A DNA stretch of 6,848 nucleotides from Anaerolineae bacterium (GTDB taxonomy: Bacteria; Chloroflexota; Anaerolineae; B4-G1). Shown piece by piece: positions 1-6,826 of the stretch. The DNA lies in contig JADHWW010000202.1 in assembly GCA_016783285.1 (NCBI GenBank), positions 1 to 6,848 on the forward strand. The letters run 5' to 3'. A program made the position numbers and the translations under genes. The first letter of the stretch is position 1, and the number at the start of each line of letters is the position of its first letter. Below the pieces are notes generated by a model that saw only the letters and a program-made list of their open reading frames with translations, was not told the DNA's origin and made no database searches.

Positions 1-92
1 CAGGCTCAGTACAAGGGTTTCGATACGCTCCGGCACGAAAAGCGTGTGCCTCCGCTACTCAACCAGCGCTTGTCCTGAGCCTGGTCGAAGGG
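1..92. repeat. Nested palindromic repeat element, cut by window start
   Basis: Positions 1-15 and 69-83 are inverted complements at 14 of 15 bases. Between them, 32-36 (GGCAC) can pair with 46-50 (GTGCC), and GGTT near 16-19 can pair with AACC at 61-64. The right arm continues into a 23-base copy (70-92) of the dispersed repeat seen again at 243-265, 2231-2254 and 3219-3242. The centre, read on the minus strand as GGTTGAGTAGCGG...CGTATCGAAACC, resembles a REP-like palindrome that I recall from many GC-rich genomes; that resemblance is from memory and unsearched. There is no open reading frame of note. The true left end lies outside the window. Confidence 0.6.
70..92 (-). repeat. Dispersed repeat copy 1 (CCCTTCGAC-N3-GCTCAGGAC family)
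   Basis: On the minus strand this reads CCCTTCGAC, then three variable bases, then GCTCAGGACAA. It is the right-hand part of the nested palindrome at 1-92. A partial inverted partner, CAGGCTCAGTACAA, is at 1-14. Confidence 0.75.
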
Positions 93-122
93 CTCGCAAA
101 ATTACCCAAATGGGAAAGTTAT

Positions 123-598
123 TTAATTCTCATTCCTTAACACCTCCTGGGCGCGGGGGTCCCGACCAGCCTTCAGGACGCGATAGCAGGTCAGGTAAAC
201 CTGGAAGGGATTGACAGCGCCGTCCAGTGCATGCCCTGAGCCTTGTCCTGAGCCCCGTCGCAGGGATTCCGTCGCCAGGTTGGCTTGCCCCAACTCACGC
301 CGCAGGGCCACGGACTCCCGGTAGGCCTCGACCGCCTCCTCCACTCGCCCCAGTCCCGCTAAAGCGTGGCCCAGTCCCATCCACATCATCCCCTGCACGG
401 ACTGGTCGTTTATCTCCTGCACAATCTACAGTGCCTGCTGGCTGTGCTTGCGGGCGGTTTCATCCTCACCCAGGCGATGAGCGAGCAAACCGAGATAGCC
501 CAGCGCCAGCGCTTCGTTCTTCTGGGCGCCGATCTCGCGGTTGATGCTCAGTGCCTGTTGCAAATACGTCTTGGCCTCCACGTAGGCGCCCACTCCGG
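123..598 (-). pseudogene. TPR-repeat protein remnant (truncated both ends, nonsense codon, internal deletion)
   Basis: Read on the minus strand from about 598, the frame encodes recognisable tetratricopeptide repeats: AYVEAKTYLQQALSINREIG, then ALALGYLGLLAHRLGEDETA, then, after a TAG at 428-426, VQGMMWMGLGHALAGLGRVE and EEAVEAYRESVALRRELGQA. The TPR register continues across the TAG, so the stop looks like a point mutation (QQAL*IVQEIN) and not a gene end. Further on, ATESLRR joins LDGAVNPFQVYLTCYRVL with only about ten residues between them. From memory, related proteins have several tens of residues here, so this suggests a deletion. A dispersed repeat copy (243-265) sits exactly at that join. 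The frame ends at 123 (VLRNEN*), earlier than expected. There is no start codon context at the upstream end, where it abuts an unrelated plus-strand remnant. In full-length relatives TPR arrays mediate protein-protein contacts. The original function cannot be inferred and the product is very unlikely to be functional. Confidence 0.75.
243..265 (-). repeat. Dispersed repeat copy 2, inside the TPR remnant
   Basis: The minus strand reads CCCTGCGAC, three variable bases, then GCTCAGGACAA, one mismatch from the core in the first half. A further partial copy (CCCTGAGCC, 233-241) directly adjoins it. It lies at the point where TPR-protein sequence appears to be missing. Confidence 0.7.
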
Positions 599-839
599 CT
601 ACACGTTCGAGAAACCGATCTCCATCACCATCCACTACAGCGACGGCGACGTGGTCGGGCTGGACGAGGAAGAGCTGACGCTGTACCGCTGGGACGGCGA
701 CGCGACAGCGTGGGAGGATGCCGCCTGCGGCCTCTACGACCGCCATCCCGACGAGAACTGGCTGGCCGTCCCCGTATGCCACTTGAGCCAGTTCGCTCTG
801 TTGGGTGCGGGTTTCTTTTTCGCCCAATCTGGGGTATAA
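597..839 (+). pseudogene. C-terminal remnant of a secreted-type protein
   Basis: The plus frame reads GYTFEKPISITIHYSDGDVV, then LDEEELTLYRWDGDATAWED, AACGLYDRHPDENWLAVPVC and HLSQFALLG. This is the pattern F-x-KPI-x-ITIHY-x-D ... LDE-x-LTLYRWDG ... W-x-DAACG ... CHLSxFALxG. I recognise it, from memory, as the end of large extracellular repeat proteins common in Chloroflexota. No start codon or signal peptide precedes it: the frame upstream of about 597 is the antisense of the TPR remnant. Homology seems to end at FALLG (near 805), after which the frame runs to a TAA at 837-839. The stop overlaps the TATAAT (835-840) proposed as the -10 element of the next gene. It is best read as a decayed 3' end brought in by rearrangement, not a gene. 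Confidence 0.65.
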
Positions 840-840
840 T
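812..840 (+). promoter_or_regulatory. Putative sigma-70-type promoter for the AAA ATPase gene
   Basis: A perfect TATAAT lies at 835-840. The -35 region is poor: 17 bases upstream is TTTCTT (812-817), within a T-run. Transcription would start near 847, giving a leader of about 34 bases before the ATG at 881. The purine-rich GAGAGAGGAGAGA at 865-877 supplies the ribosome binding site. The call rests on the -10 match and its distance from the gene. Confidence 0.5.
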
Positions 841-880
841 CCAGGCATCGTATCATCCCCACGAGAGAGAGGAGAGACCA

Positions 881-2491
881 ATGCGTTACTTTAACACCGC
901 CGGGCCGGTTCTCTGCGCAAAGCACTACTGTCTGCCGCCTCTGAAGCGGCTCGACCTGGACGAGATACTGATGCTGATTGACCAGGAGAAATACTTTGTG
1001 CTCCACGCTCCCCGCCAGACGGGCAAGACGTCGAGTCTGCTGGCGCTGATGGACTATTTGAATCAGAGGGGCGAGTACCATTGCCTGTACTTTAATATGG
1101 AGATGGGCCAGGCGGCTAGAGAGGATGTCCGGCAGGCAATGCAGGCTATCCTGGGAGAGTTGGCCTTGCGGGCCCAGGACTTTGTCCAGGATACTTTTCC
1201 AATGGAGCATTGGCGGGATATACTGGCACAGTTCGGTGAATACGGTGCTTTGAACGCGCTGCTGACACACTGGGCTAAAGCAAGTCCAAAGCCTCTGGTA
1301 CTGCTGATCGACGAGATAGACTCGCTGGTGGGGGATACCCTGATCTCGGTACTGCGGCAGTTGCGCTCTGGTTACGACAAGCGGCCGAGGTTGTTTCCCC
1401 AGAGTGTCCTGCTCTGCGGGGTGCGCGATGTGCGCGATTACCGGCTTCGCGGTCGCGGCAAGGAGGTGATCACCGGCGGCAGCGCCTTCAACATCAAGGC
1501 CAAGTCGCTGCGCCTGGGCAATTTCGACCGGGGGGAAGTGAAAACACTGTACCGGCAGCACACGGAGGAAACCGGGCAGCGATTCGAGGAGACGGCGCTG
1601 GCGATGGCCTGGGAACTGACCTCCGGCCAGCCCTGGCTGGTCAATGCGTTGGGCTACGAGGTCTGCTTCGAGATGGAACGAGGTCGGGACCGTTCGACGC
1701 CGGTCTCGGCCGAGATGATGATGGAGGCAAAAGAGCGACTGATCCTGCGCCGCGAGACGCACCTGGATCAACTGATGGACAAGTTGCGAGAGCCGCGCGT
1801 ACAGCGAGTAGTCGGGCCGATGCTACGCGGGAAAAGCCTCGACCGCGCAGTTTGCCAGGATGATATTCAGTACATCATTGACCTGGGACTGGTGCACCGT
1901 GGCGAGATGGGATTGCAGATTGCCAATGCCATCTATCGGGAGGTCGTTCCCAGGGAACTGGGTTTCATCTTTCAACTCGACATCGAATCCCTCGTTCGAC
2001 CAGTGTGGTACGTCGCGCCGGATGGACGTCTGGACGTGAGCAAGTTGCTGACCGAGTTCCAACAGTTCTTCCGCCAGCACTCGGAGCATTGGCTGGAGCG
2101 GTTTCAGTACAAAGAGGCCGGGCCGCAGTTGTTGATGCAGGCATTCCTGCAACGGATCGTAAACCACGGCGGACGAGTCGAGCGGGAGTACGGCCTGGGG
2201 CGGATGCGGACGGACTTGCTGGTGGTGTGGCCCTTCGACCGTGCTCAGGGCAGGCCTTACGGCGAGGGTCAGGTGCAGCGGTCGGTGATCGAGTTAAAGA
2301 TACTCTACGGTTCACTGGAGCGCACGATTGCAGAGGGGCTCGAGCAGACGTGCAAGTATATGGACCGCTGCGGCGCGGAGGAAGGACACCTGGTGGTCTT
2401 TGACCGTGACGCCGAAAAATCGTGGGAGAGCAAGATATTCCACCGGGAGGAGAGTTACCAGGGAACGCCGGTCGTGGTCTGGGGAATGTGA
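881..2491 (+). CDS. AAA-type ATPase (AAA_35-like) with PD-(D/E)XK-like C-terminal domain
   Basis: A protein of 536 residues. The opening MRYFNTAGPVLCAKHYCLPP followed by YFVLHAPRQTGKTS is the hallmark start of the AAA_35-like family (PF14516 type) of STAND/AAA ATPases. Walker A is APRQTGKTS (43-51, Lys49 and Thr50). Walker B is LVLLIDEID (139-147, Asp144 and Glu145). A sensor-1-like strand, VLLCGVRDVR, follows at about 176-185. The C-terminal part has RTDLLVVW (Asp445), VIELK (Glu471, Lys473) and GLEQTCKYMD (Gln489, Tyr493). This resembles the D...ExK...Q-Y layout of PD-(D/E)XK nuclease-like domains that follow AAA domains in related proteins. Nuclease activity is inferred only. Residues 451-458 (PFDRAQGR) are encoded by a dispersed repeat, 2231-2254, lying between the Asp and the ExK. 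The start at 881 is chosen because the family N-terminus begins here, a purine-rich ribosome site precedes it, and the frame upstream is antisense or remnant sequence. It is monocistronic, with a hairpin about 100 bases downstream. The cellular role is unknown; such genes are often multicopy or accessory. Confidence 0.9.
   Translation: MRYFNTAGPVLCAKHYCLPPLKRLDLDEILMLIDQEKYFVLHAPRQTGKTSSLLALMDYLNQRGEYHCLYFNMEMGQAAREDVRQAMQAILGELALRAQDFVQDTFPMEHWRDILAQFGEYGALNALLTHWAKASPKPLVLLIDEIDSLVGDTLISVLRQLRSGYDKRPRLFPQSVLLCGVRDVRDYRLRGRGKEVITGGSAFNIKAKSLRLGNFDRGEVKTLYRQHTEETGQRFEETALAMAWELTSGQPWLVNALGYEVCFEMERGRDRSTPVSAEMMMEAKERLILRRETHLDQLMDKLREPRVQRVVGPMLRGKSLDRAVCQDDIQYIIDLGLVHRGEMGLQIANAIYREVVPRELGFIFQLDIESLVRPVWYVAPDGRLDVSKLLTEFQQFFRQHSEHWLERFQYKEAGPQLLMQAFLQRIVNHGGRVEREYGLGRMRTDLLVVWPFDRAQGRPYGEGQVQRSVIELKILYGSLERTIAEGLEQTCKYMDRCGAEEGHLVVFDRDAEKSWESKIFHREESYQGTPVVVWGM
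2231..2254 (+). repeat. Dispersed repeat copy 3, in frame inside the AAA ATPase gene
   Basis: The sequence CCCTTCGAC, CGT, GCTCAGGGCAGG is translated as PFDRAQGR (residues 451-458) without breaking the frame. It differs from the copy at 3219-3242 at 4 of 24 positions. Confidence 0.8.
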
Positions 2492-2590
2492 GCCTCCGTA
2501 AGCGCCGGCTGAAGCCTCGAATCCAGTAAAATGAGAATTGCTTTCACGATTGGGCACGCCGGCCCAAAGCGTCGCCGCTGGAAGAACACA

Positions 2591-2631
2591 ACGGCCCTGC
2601 TGCTCTTGCGAGTAGCAGGGCCGTGGCTTTT
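2591..2631 (+). terminator. Rho-independent-type terminator after the AAA ATPase gene
   Basis: ACGGCCCTGCT (2591-2601) pairs perfectly with AGCAGGGCCGT (2614-2624). The stem extends inward through a G-T wobble and three more pairs to a TTGC loop (2606-2609), about 15 pairs in all. A short TTTT (2628-2631) follows after GGC. It lies in the 169-bp gap between convergent genes. The T-tract is short and is on the plus side only, so plus-strand termination is favoured, although the stem could also slow minus-strand transcription of the DUF4058 gene. Confidence 0.65.
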
Positions 2632-2636
2632 GTGGA

Positions 2637-2673
2637 GCGTGAAATGCAACCCACTCTGGATTACGTTTCACGC
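2637..2673 (-). repeat. Inverted repeat spanning the DUF4058 stop codon
   Basis: GCGTGAAA (2637-2644) and TTTCACGC (2666-2673) are exact inverted complements separated by 21 bases. The right arm encodes the last residues (VRET) on the minus strand, and the stop codon (2663-2661) falls in the loop. Together with the larger hairpin at 2591-2624 it could form the 3' end of the minus-strand transcript. There is no T-run after it on that strand, so it is not called a terminator. Confidence 0.4.
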
Positions 2674-3485
2674 ACTGCGTCCAGTGTCTCGGCCACCCAG
2701 GCAGCATCCTCCTCGTCCAGTTCGGGCGGCGGGAGGGGGCCGGAGTAGTCCAGCAACCGCTCGTAGCCCACCAGGTCGAAACAAGCGTTGACGGCAGCCT
2801 GCAAATCCAGGGGCACATCGGGGTCTGGATGCAAGAGGGGCACCGGCACGGCGGGCAAAGGCTCGCGCAGCGAAACCGGCCAAATTTGCGTGAAGGGGCG
2901 GTGTGACACCCGGCTGAGGTAGACGTAATAGGACGCGGGCGGTGGCTCGCCCAGCAGGAAGATGCGCCGGCCCCGGCGCAACAGGTCAATCTCCAACAGA
3001 TGGGTGGACGTCTGCAACAATTCCATGCGCCGTTCGTCGTACTCGCGCGCGCCTTCGCCCCGCTTGTTGACCGGTGACAGAATTTCGATCAGCGTGACCA
3101 GGCGGCGCTGTGCCACGTCGCGGATCTCCACGCTGAGCAGCGGCATCTCTTCGGCAATGGGGCTGACCAGTTCCACGACCGGCTCGGCCACGGCAATCCC
3201 AACACCTCCAGGCGCAAACCCTTCGACTGCGCTCAGGACAGACGCCGGTTGCATCTCGGGAGGCGCCACTATGTGGACATCTGGATAGAAAATGCGCTCC
3301 GCTGGTAAGCCGAAAATGCCCATGAGGGGACGGTCGAGCACGTACCGCTTCGCCAGCAAGGCCACGTATTTGGGTGCCAATAACGGTATCAACTGCACAC
3401 TGATTTGATTGGCCAGGCGATCGTGAAACTCTTGCCACATCTCACCTTCGAGATATGGATCCATACCGGGAAAAGGGGATGACAT
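2661..3485 (-). CDS. DUF4058 family protein
   Basis: A protein of 274 residues, full length for this family. Family signatures run from end to end: SSPFPGMDPYLEGEMWQEFH at the N-terminus, YPDVHIV (67-73), VEIRD...LVTLIEILSPVNKR (119-142), YDERRMELL (149-157), HLLEIDLLRRG (162-172) and a C-terminal YSGPLPPPEL...AAW (247-263). No biochemical function is established for DUF4058, and none is assigned here. The conserved acidic and lysine residues (PDV, VEIR, IEILSPVNK) are faintly nuclease-like, but that is speculation. There is no signal peptide or membrane segment, so it is probably cytoplasmic. The start is fixed by AAAGGAGGT (3498-3490) four bases upstream and a near-consensus promoter just beyond. 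Residues 82-89 (SVLSAVEG) come from a dispersed repeat copy at 3219-3242, placed in a proline/glycine-rich stretch between the PDVHIV strand and the next conserved block. The gene is convergent with the ATPase gene and co-directional with the phosphatase-like gene upstream. Confidence 0.85.
   Translation of the reverse strand: MSSPFPGMDPYLEGEMWQEFHDRLANQISVQLIPLLAPKYVALLAKRYVLDRPLMGIFGLPAERIFYPDVHIVAPPEMQPASVLSAVEGFAPGGVGIAVAEPVVELVSPIAEEMPLLSVEIRDVAQRRLVTLIEILSPVNKRGEGAREYDERRMELLQTSTHLLEIDLLRRGRRIFLLGEPPPASYYVYLSRVSHRPFTQIWPVSLREPLPAVPVPLLHPDPDVPLDLQAAVNACFDLVGYERLLDYSGPLPPPELDEEDAAWVAETLDAVRET
3219..3242 (+). repeat. Dispersed repeat copy 4, in frame inside the DUF4058 gene
   Basis: CCCTTCGAC, TGC, GCTCAGGACAGA lies antisense to the gene and encodes SVLSAVEG. 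The frame is kept. It has the same plus-strand orientation as the 2231-2254 copy, and opposite to those at 70-92 and 243-265. Confidence 0.8.
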
Positions 3486-3535
3486 TGGGACCTCCTTTCG
3501 ACACCTGATGTTGCGCCTCTTGTCGGCTGGCTTCT

Positions 3536-3564
3536 ATTATACTCTCGATTCAGGCAGGCGTCAA
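3536..3564 (-). promoter_or_regulatory. Near-consensus sigma-70 promoter of the DUF4058 gene
   Basis: On the minus strand TTGACG (3564-3559) is followed, after a 17-base spacer, by TATAAT (3541-3536): 11 of 12 consensus positions at ideal spacing. The start of transcription would be near 3529, giving a leader of about 44 bases that ends in a strong AAAGGAGGT. It lies directly downstream of the phosphatase-like gene's stop (3571-3569), so DUF4058 can be transcribed independently of that gene. Confidence 0.8.
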
Positions 3565-3568
3565 AGGA

Positions 3569-4588
3569 TCAAGGAGCAAACCTCAATCTGGCGATCACCG
3601 GCCGGTGGTCCGACCCACCGTAGTCCCCCACCGTAGTCGAGAGCGCGACCAGGTCGAGTGAGTGAAACACGTAGTCAATGCGCCACGTCGGGAGGCCAAT
3701 GTGCGGGAAGCGGGTGAACGTGAACCCCATTCCCCATCCACTTTCGCGGTGCGCGTCGCGCAGGTAGCGGGCCAGCGGCGCGTACAGACTCTGCTGGTCG
3801 GTCAGGTTAAAGTCGCCGGTGAGAACCAGCGGGCCGTCTATCCCCTCCAGGCGAGAGAGCAGGTCACGCACATCGGCGTCGCGCCCCTGATTGGCAAACC
3901 CCGTGGGGACGCCCAGGGGTAAGCCGAAGGGGTGAAAACCCCGCAGCGGCGGCGAGCGCGGATGGACATTGAGGACAGTGACCTGGTAGCCGTCAATGTC
4001 CAGGACACATTGCTGTGCCCAACACCCCTCATCCTGGCTCAGCCGGAAAGCCTCGTAGCGCAGAATCGGGTAGCGGCTGAAGAAGCCACAGCCGGGCTCC
4101 ACTCTGCGGTAGGGGTAGCGCCCGGCGAACCGGCTTTCGAGGGCCTGGGCCATAGGTGGTTCTAATTCGCGCAGACCGATGATGTCTGGGGCGTGGGCTT
4201 CGATAGCAGCCGCGACCCCATCGGCGTGTGAGTTCCGATAGAGGACATTGTAGGTCATCACAGTGAACGTTGGGCCAGTGGCGCGAACGGGCCGGCGAGG
4301 GAGGTAGAGGTGGCCGTAGGTCAGAAGGAAGAGAACAGTGGGCGCGGCGACGATGACCAGCAAAAGACGGGAACGGCGGAGCAGAACCCCCGGTAGAAGC
4401 ACAACCAGTGGGACGAATAGCCAGGGCAAGACGTAGCCGAGGGCGTCAATGAACCACAGATCACCCCCACCCAGCCAGCGCAAGGCAAAGTAGGCGACGA
4501 GCAGCCCGGCGTGGAGTGGCGTCAGCAGGTTGACGCCGGCGATAGCAAGTCGCCTGAAGAAACCTGATGCAGGTGGTATCTTTGCCAT
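3569..4588 (-). CDS. Membrane-anchored endonuclease/exonuclease/phosphatase (EEP) family protein
   Basis: A protein of 339 residues. The N-terminal third holds about three hydrophobic segments (roughly residues 15-38, 46-67 and 73-94, including LLVAYFALRWLG, YVLPWLFVPLVVLLPGVLL and LLLVIVAAPTVLFLL). The EEP fold then begins at FTVMTYNVLY. Metal- and phosphate-binding motifs are complete: TYN (Asn114), LRELEP (Glu141), NVHPRSP (His209), TGDFN (Asp259, Asn261), RIDYVF (Asp305) and GGSDHRPV (Asp327, His328). The family includes DNase I-like nucleases, AP endonucleases, inositol phosphatases and sphingomyelinases. Three transmembrane helices followed by EEP is common in uncharacterised bacterial members, whose catalytic domain probably faces outward; the substrate is unknown. 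The start at 4588 is chosen because GGGAG (4600-4596) lies seven bases upstream, and a TATAAT at 4619-4614 lies inside any longer reading. The ATG at 4591 is an alternative. The in-frame ATG at 4663 would add 25 residues encoded across the promoter and is not favoured. Confidence 0.85.
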   Translation of the reverse strand: MAKIPPASGFFRRLAIAGVNLLTPLHAGLLVAYFALRWLGGGDLWFIDALGYVLPWLFVPLVVLLPGVLLRRSRLLLVIVAAPTVLFLLTYGHLYLPRRPVRATGPTFTVMTYNVLYRNSHADGVAAAIEAHAPDIIGLRELEPPMAQALESRFAGRYPYRRVEPGCGFFSRYPILRYEAFRLSQDEGCWAQQCVLDIDGYQVTVLNVHPRSPPLRGFHPFGLPLGVPTGFANQGRDADVRDLLSRLEGIDGPLVLTGDFNLTDQQSLYAPLARYLRDAHRESGWGMGFTFTRFPHIGLPTWRIDYVFHSLDLVALSTTVGDYGGSDHRPVIARLRFAP

Positions 4589-4613
4589 CATAGCACTCCC
4601 ATATCGCCCGCGA

Positions 4614-4642
4614 ATTATATTCCATATCCCCGCCCTGCACAA
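4614..4642 (-). promoter_or_regulatory. Putative promoter of the EEP family gene
   Basis: On the minus strand TTGTGC (4642-4637), a 17-base spacer, then TATAAT (4619-4614). The -10 is perfect and the -35 matches 3 of 6 bases. Transcription would begin near 4607, leaving only about 16-19 bases before the ATG pair at 4591/4588, with GGGAG at 4600-4596 as the ribosome site. The placement helps fix the start of that gene. Confidence 0.6.
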
Positions 4643-4656
4643 ATCCAGCAACCATC

Positions 4657-4684
4657 TTGACAATACCCAACCTGGTGCTACAAT
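4657..4684 (+). promoter_or_regulatory. Sigma-70-type promoter of the ACT/F1-beta operon
   Basis: TTGACA (4657-4662) is a perfect -35. After 16 bases comes TACAAT (4679-4684), 5 of 6 for the -10. The predicted start is near 4691, leaving a leader of about 62 bases with a GC-rich hairpin (4692-4727). It stands back to back with the minus-strand promoter at 4614-4642, and the two -35 elements are 14 bases apart, so one regulator could act on both. Confidence 0.75.
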
Positions 4685-4691
4685 CCCCTTG

Positions 4692-4740
4692 CCGCCGAGC
4701 GCTGCTGGCCCAGCGTTGCAGCGGCGGTGTTTCTATATAT
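4692..4740 (+). promoter_or_regulatory. Structured 5' leader of the ACT/F1-beta operon
   Basis: CCGCCG (4692-4697) can pair with CGGCGG (4722-4727), and within that CGCTG (4700-4704) with CAGCG (4711-4715) around a CTGGCC loop. An alternative pairing, GCTGC (4701-4705) with GCAGC (4718-4722), competes with the inner stem. The hairpin is followed by TGTTTCTATATAT and then GGAGGTG (4741-4747), the ribosome site of the ACT gene. This arrangement could be an attenuator or an access switch, but no known riboswitch family is recognised. Confidence 0.4.
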
Positions 4741-4752
4741 GGAGGTGAAACG

Positions 4753-6691
<1,939 letters not shown>

Positions 6692-6693
6692 AA

Positions 6694-6826
6694 ACACTAC
6701 AACGAATTGGGAAAGGAACGAATAAATGTCTCTGGAACGAGACGTAGCCCTCGTTGATTTCTAAATTCGTTGATTTCTTCATTCGCTGATTTCTCCATTC
6801 GTTGATTTCTAAATTCGTTGTTGTGT
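6694..6826. repeat. Inverted repeat flanking the downstream repeat region
   Basis: ACACTACAACGAATT (6694-6708) and AATTCGTTGTTGTGT (6812-6826) are inverted complements at 14 of 15 bases. They enclose 103 bases containing the 16-bp tandem array. A smaller stem, AACGAG (6736-6741) with CTCGTT (6750-6755), lies inside. The motif ACGAA recurs on the left in one orientation and as TTCGT on the right. There is no T-tract typical of a terminator, although the whole could fold into a long cruciform or RNA stem at the end of the ACT/F1-beta operon. Confidence 0.6.
6750..6820 (+). repeat. 16-bp tandem repeat array, about 4.4 copies
   Basis: The unit is TTCGTTGATTTCTAAA. Copies start at 6750, 6766, 6782, 6798 and 6814. 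The first differs at its first base, the second and third differ in the last few bases and one internal base (TTCA and TCCA endings, TTCGCTG), the fourth is identical to the consensus, and the fifth stops after TTCGTTG. The stretch is AT-rich, unlike its surroundings. The region 6692-6848 contains no convincing gene. Confidence 0.85.

Noticed and set aside
551..880. Open frame continuing upstream of the AAA ATPase start (ATG at 551)
   Set aside because: The extra residues are arginine/proline-rich, out-of-frame readings of the two remnants. The family N-terminus, ribosome site and -10 element all point to 881.
734..1771. Long minus-strand frame of 345 residues opposite the ATPase gene
   Set aside because: It is the shadow of a strongly supported gene in GC-rich DNA, with no recognisable domain, and it crosses the promoter and remnant region.
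1965..2315. Minus-strand frame containing ACPEHGRRA-like peptide
   Set aside because: This peptide is a typical spurious translation of the dispersed repeat at 2231-2254, and the frame lies opposite the ATPase gene.
2492..2590. Small gene or RNA between the ATPase stop and the terminator
   Set aside because: No ribosome site with a credible frame, and no recognisable RNA fold before the 2591 hairpin.
4589..4663. N-terminal extension of the EEP protein to an ATG at 4663
   Set aside because: It would be encoded across a TATAAT (4619-4614), and the better ribosome site (GGGAG) serves 4588/4591. The extension resembles no known part of the family.
4657..4752. N-terminal extension of the ACT protein to an ATG at 4657
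   Set aside because: That codon overlaps the TTGACA element, and the segment contains the leader hairpin and the GGAGGTG ribosome site for 4753.
6726..6764. Twelve-codon frame MSLERDVALVDF after the F1-beta gene, considered as an epsilon-subunit start
   Set aside because: It has an acceptable AAAGGA upstream but ends inside the tandem repeat and does not resemble the epsilon N-terminus. It is too short to support.
6750..6820. CRISPR array
   Set aside because: The 16-bp units are directly contiguous with no spacers, so this is a simple tandem repeat.
6694..6826. Rho-independent terminator for the ACT/F1-beta operon
   Set aside because: The arms are 103 bases apart and no T-run follows the right arm; it is reported as an inverted repeat instead.
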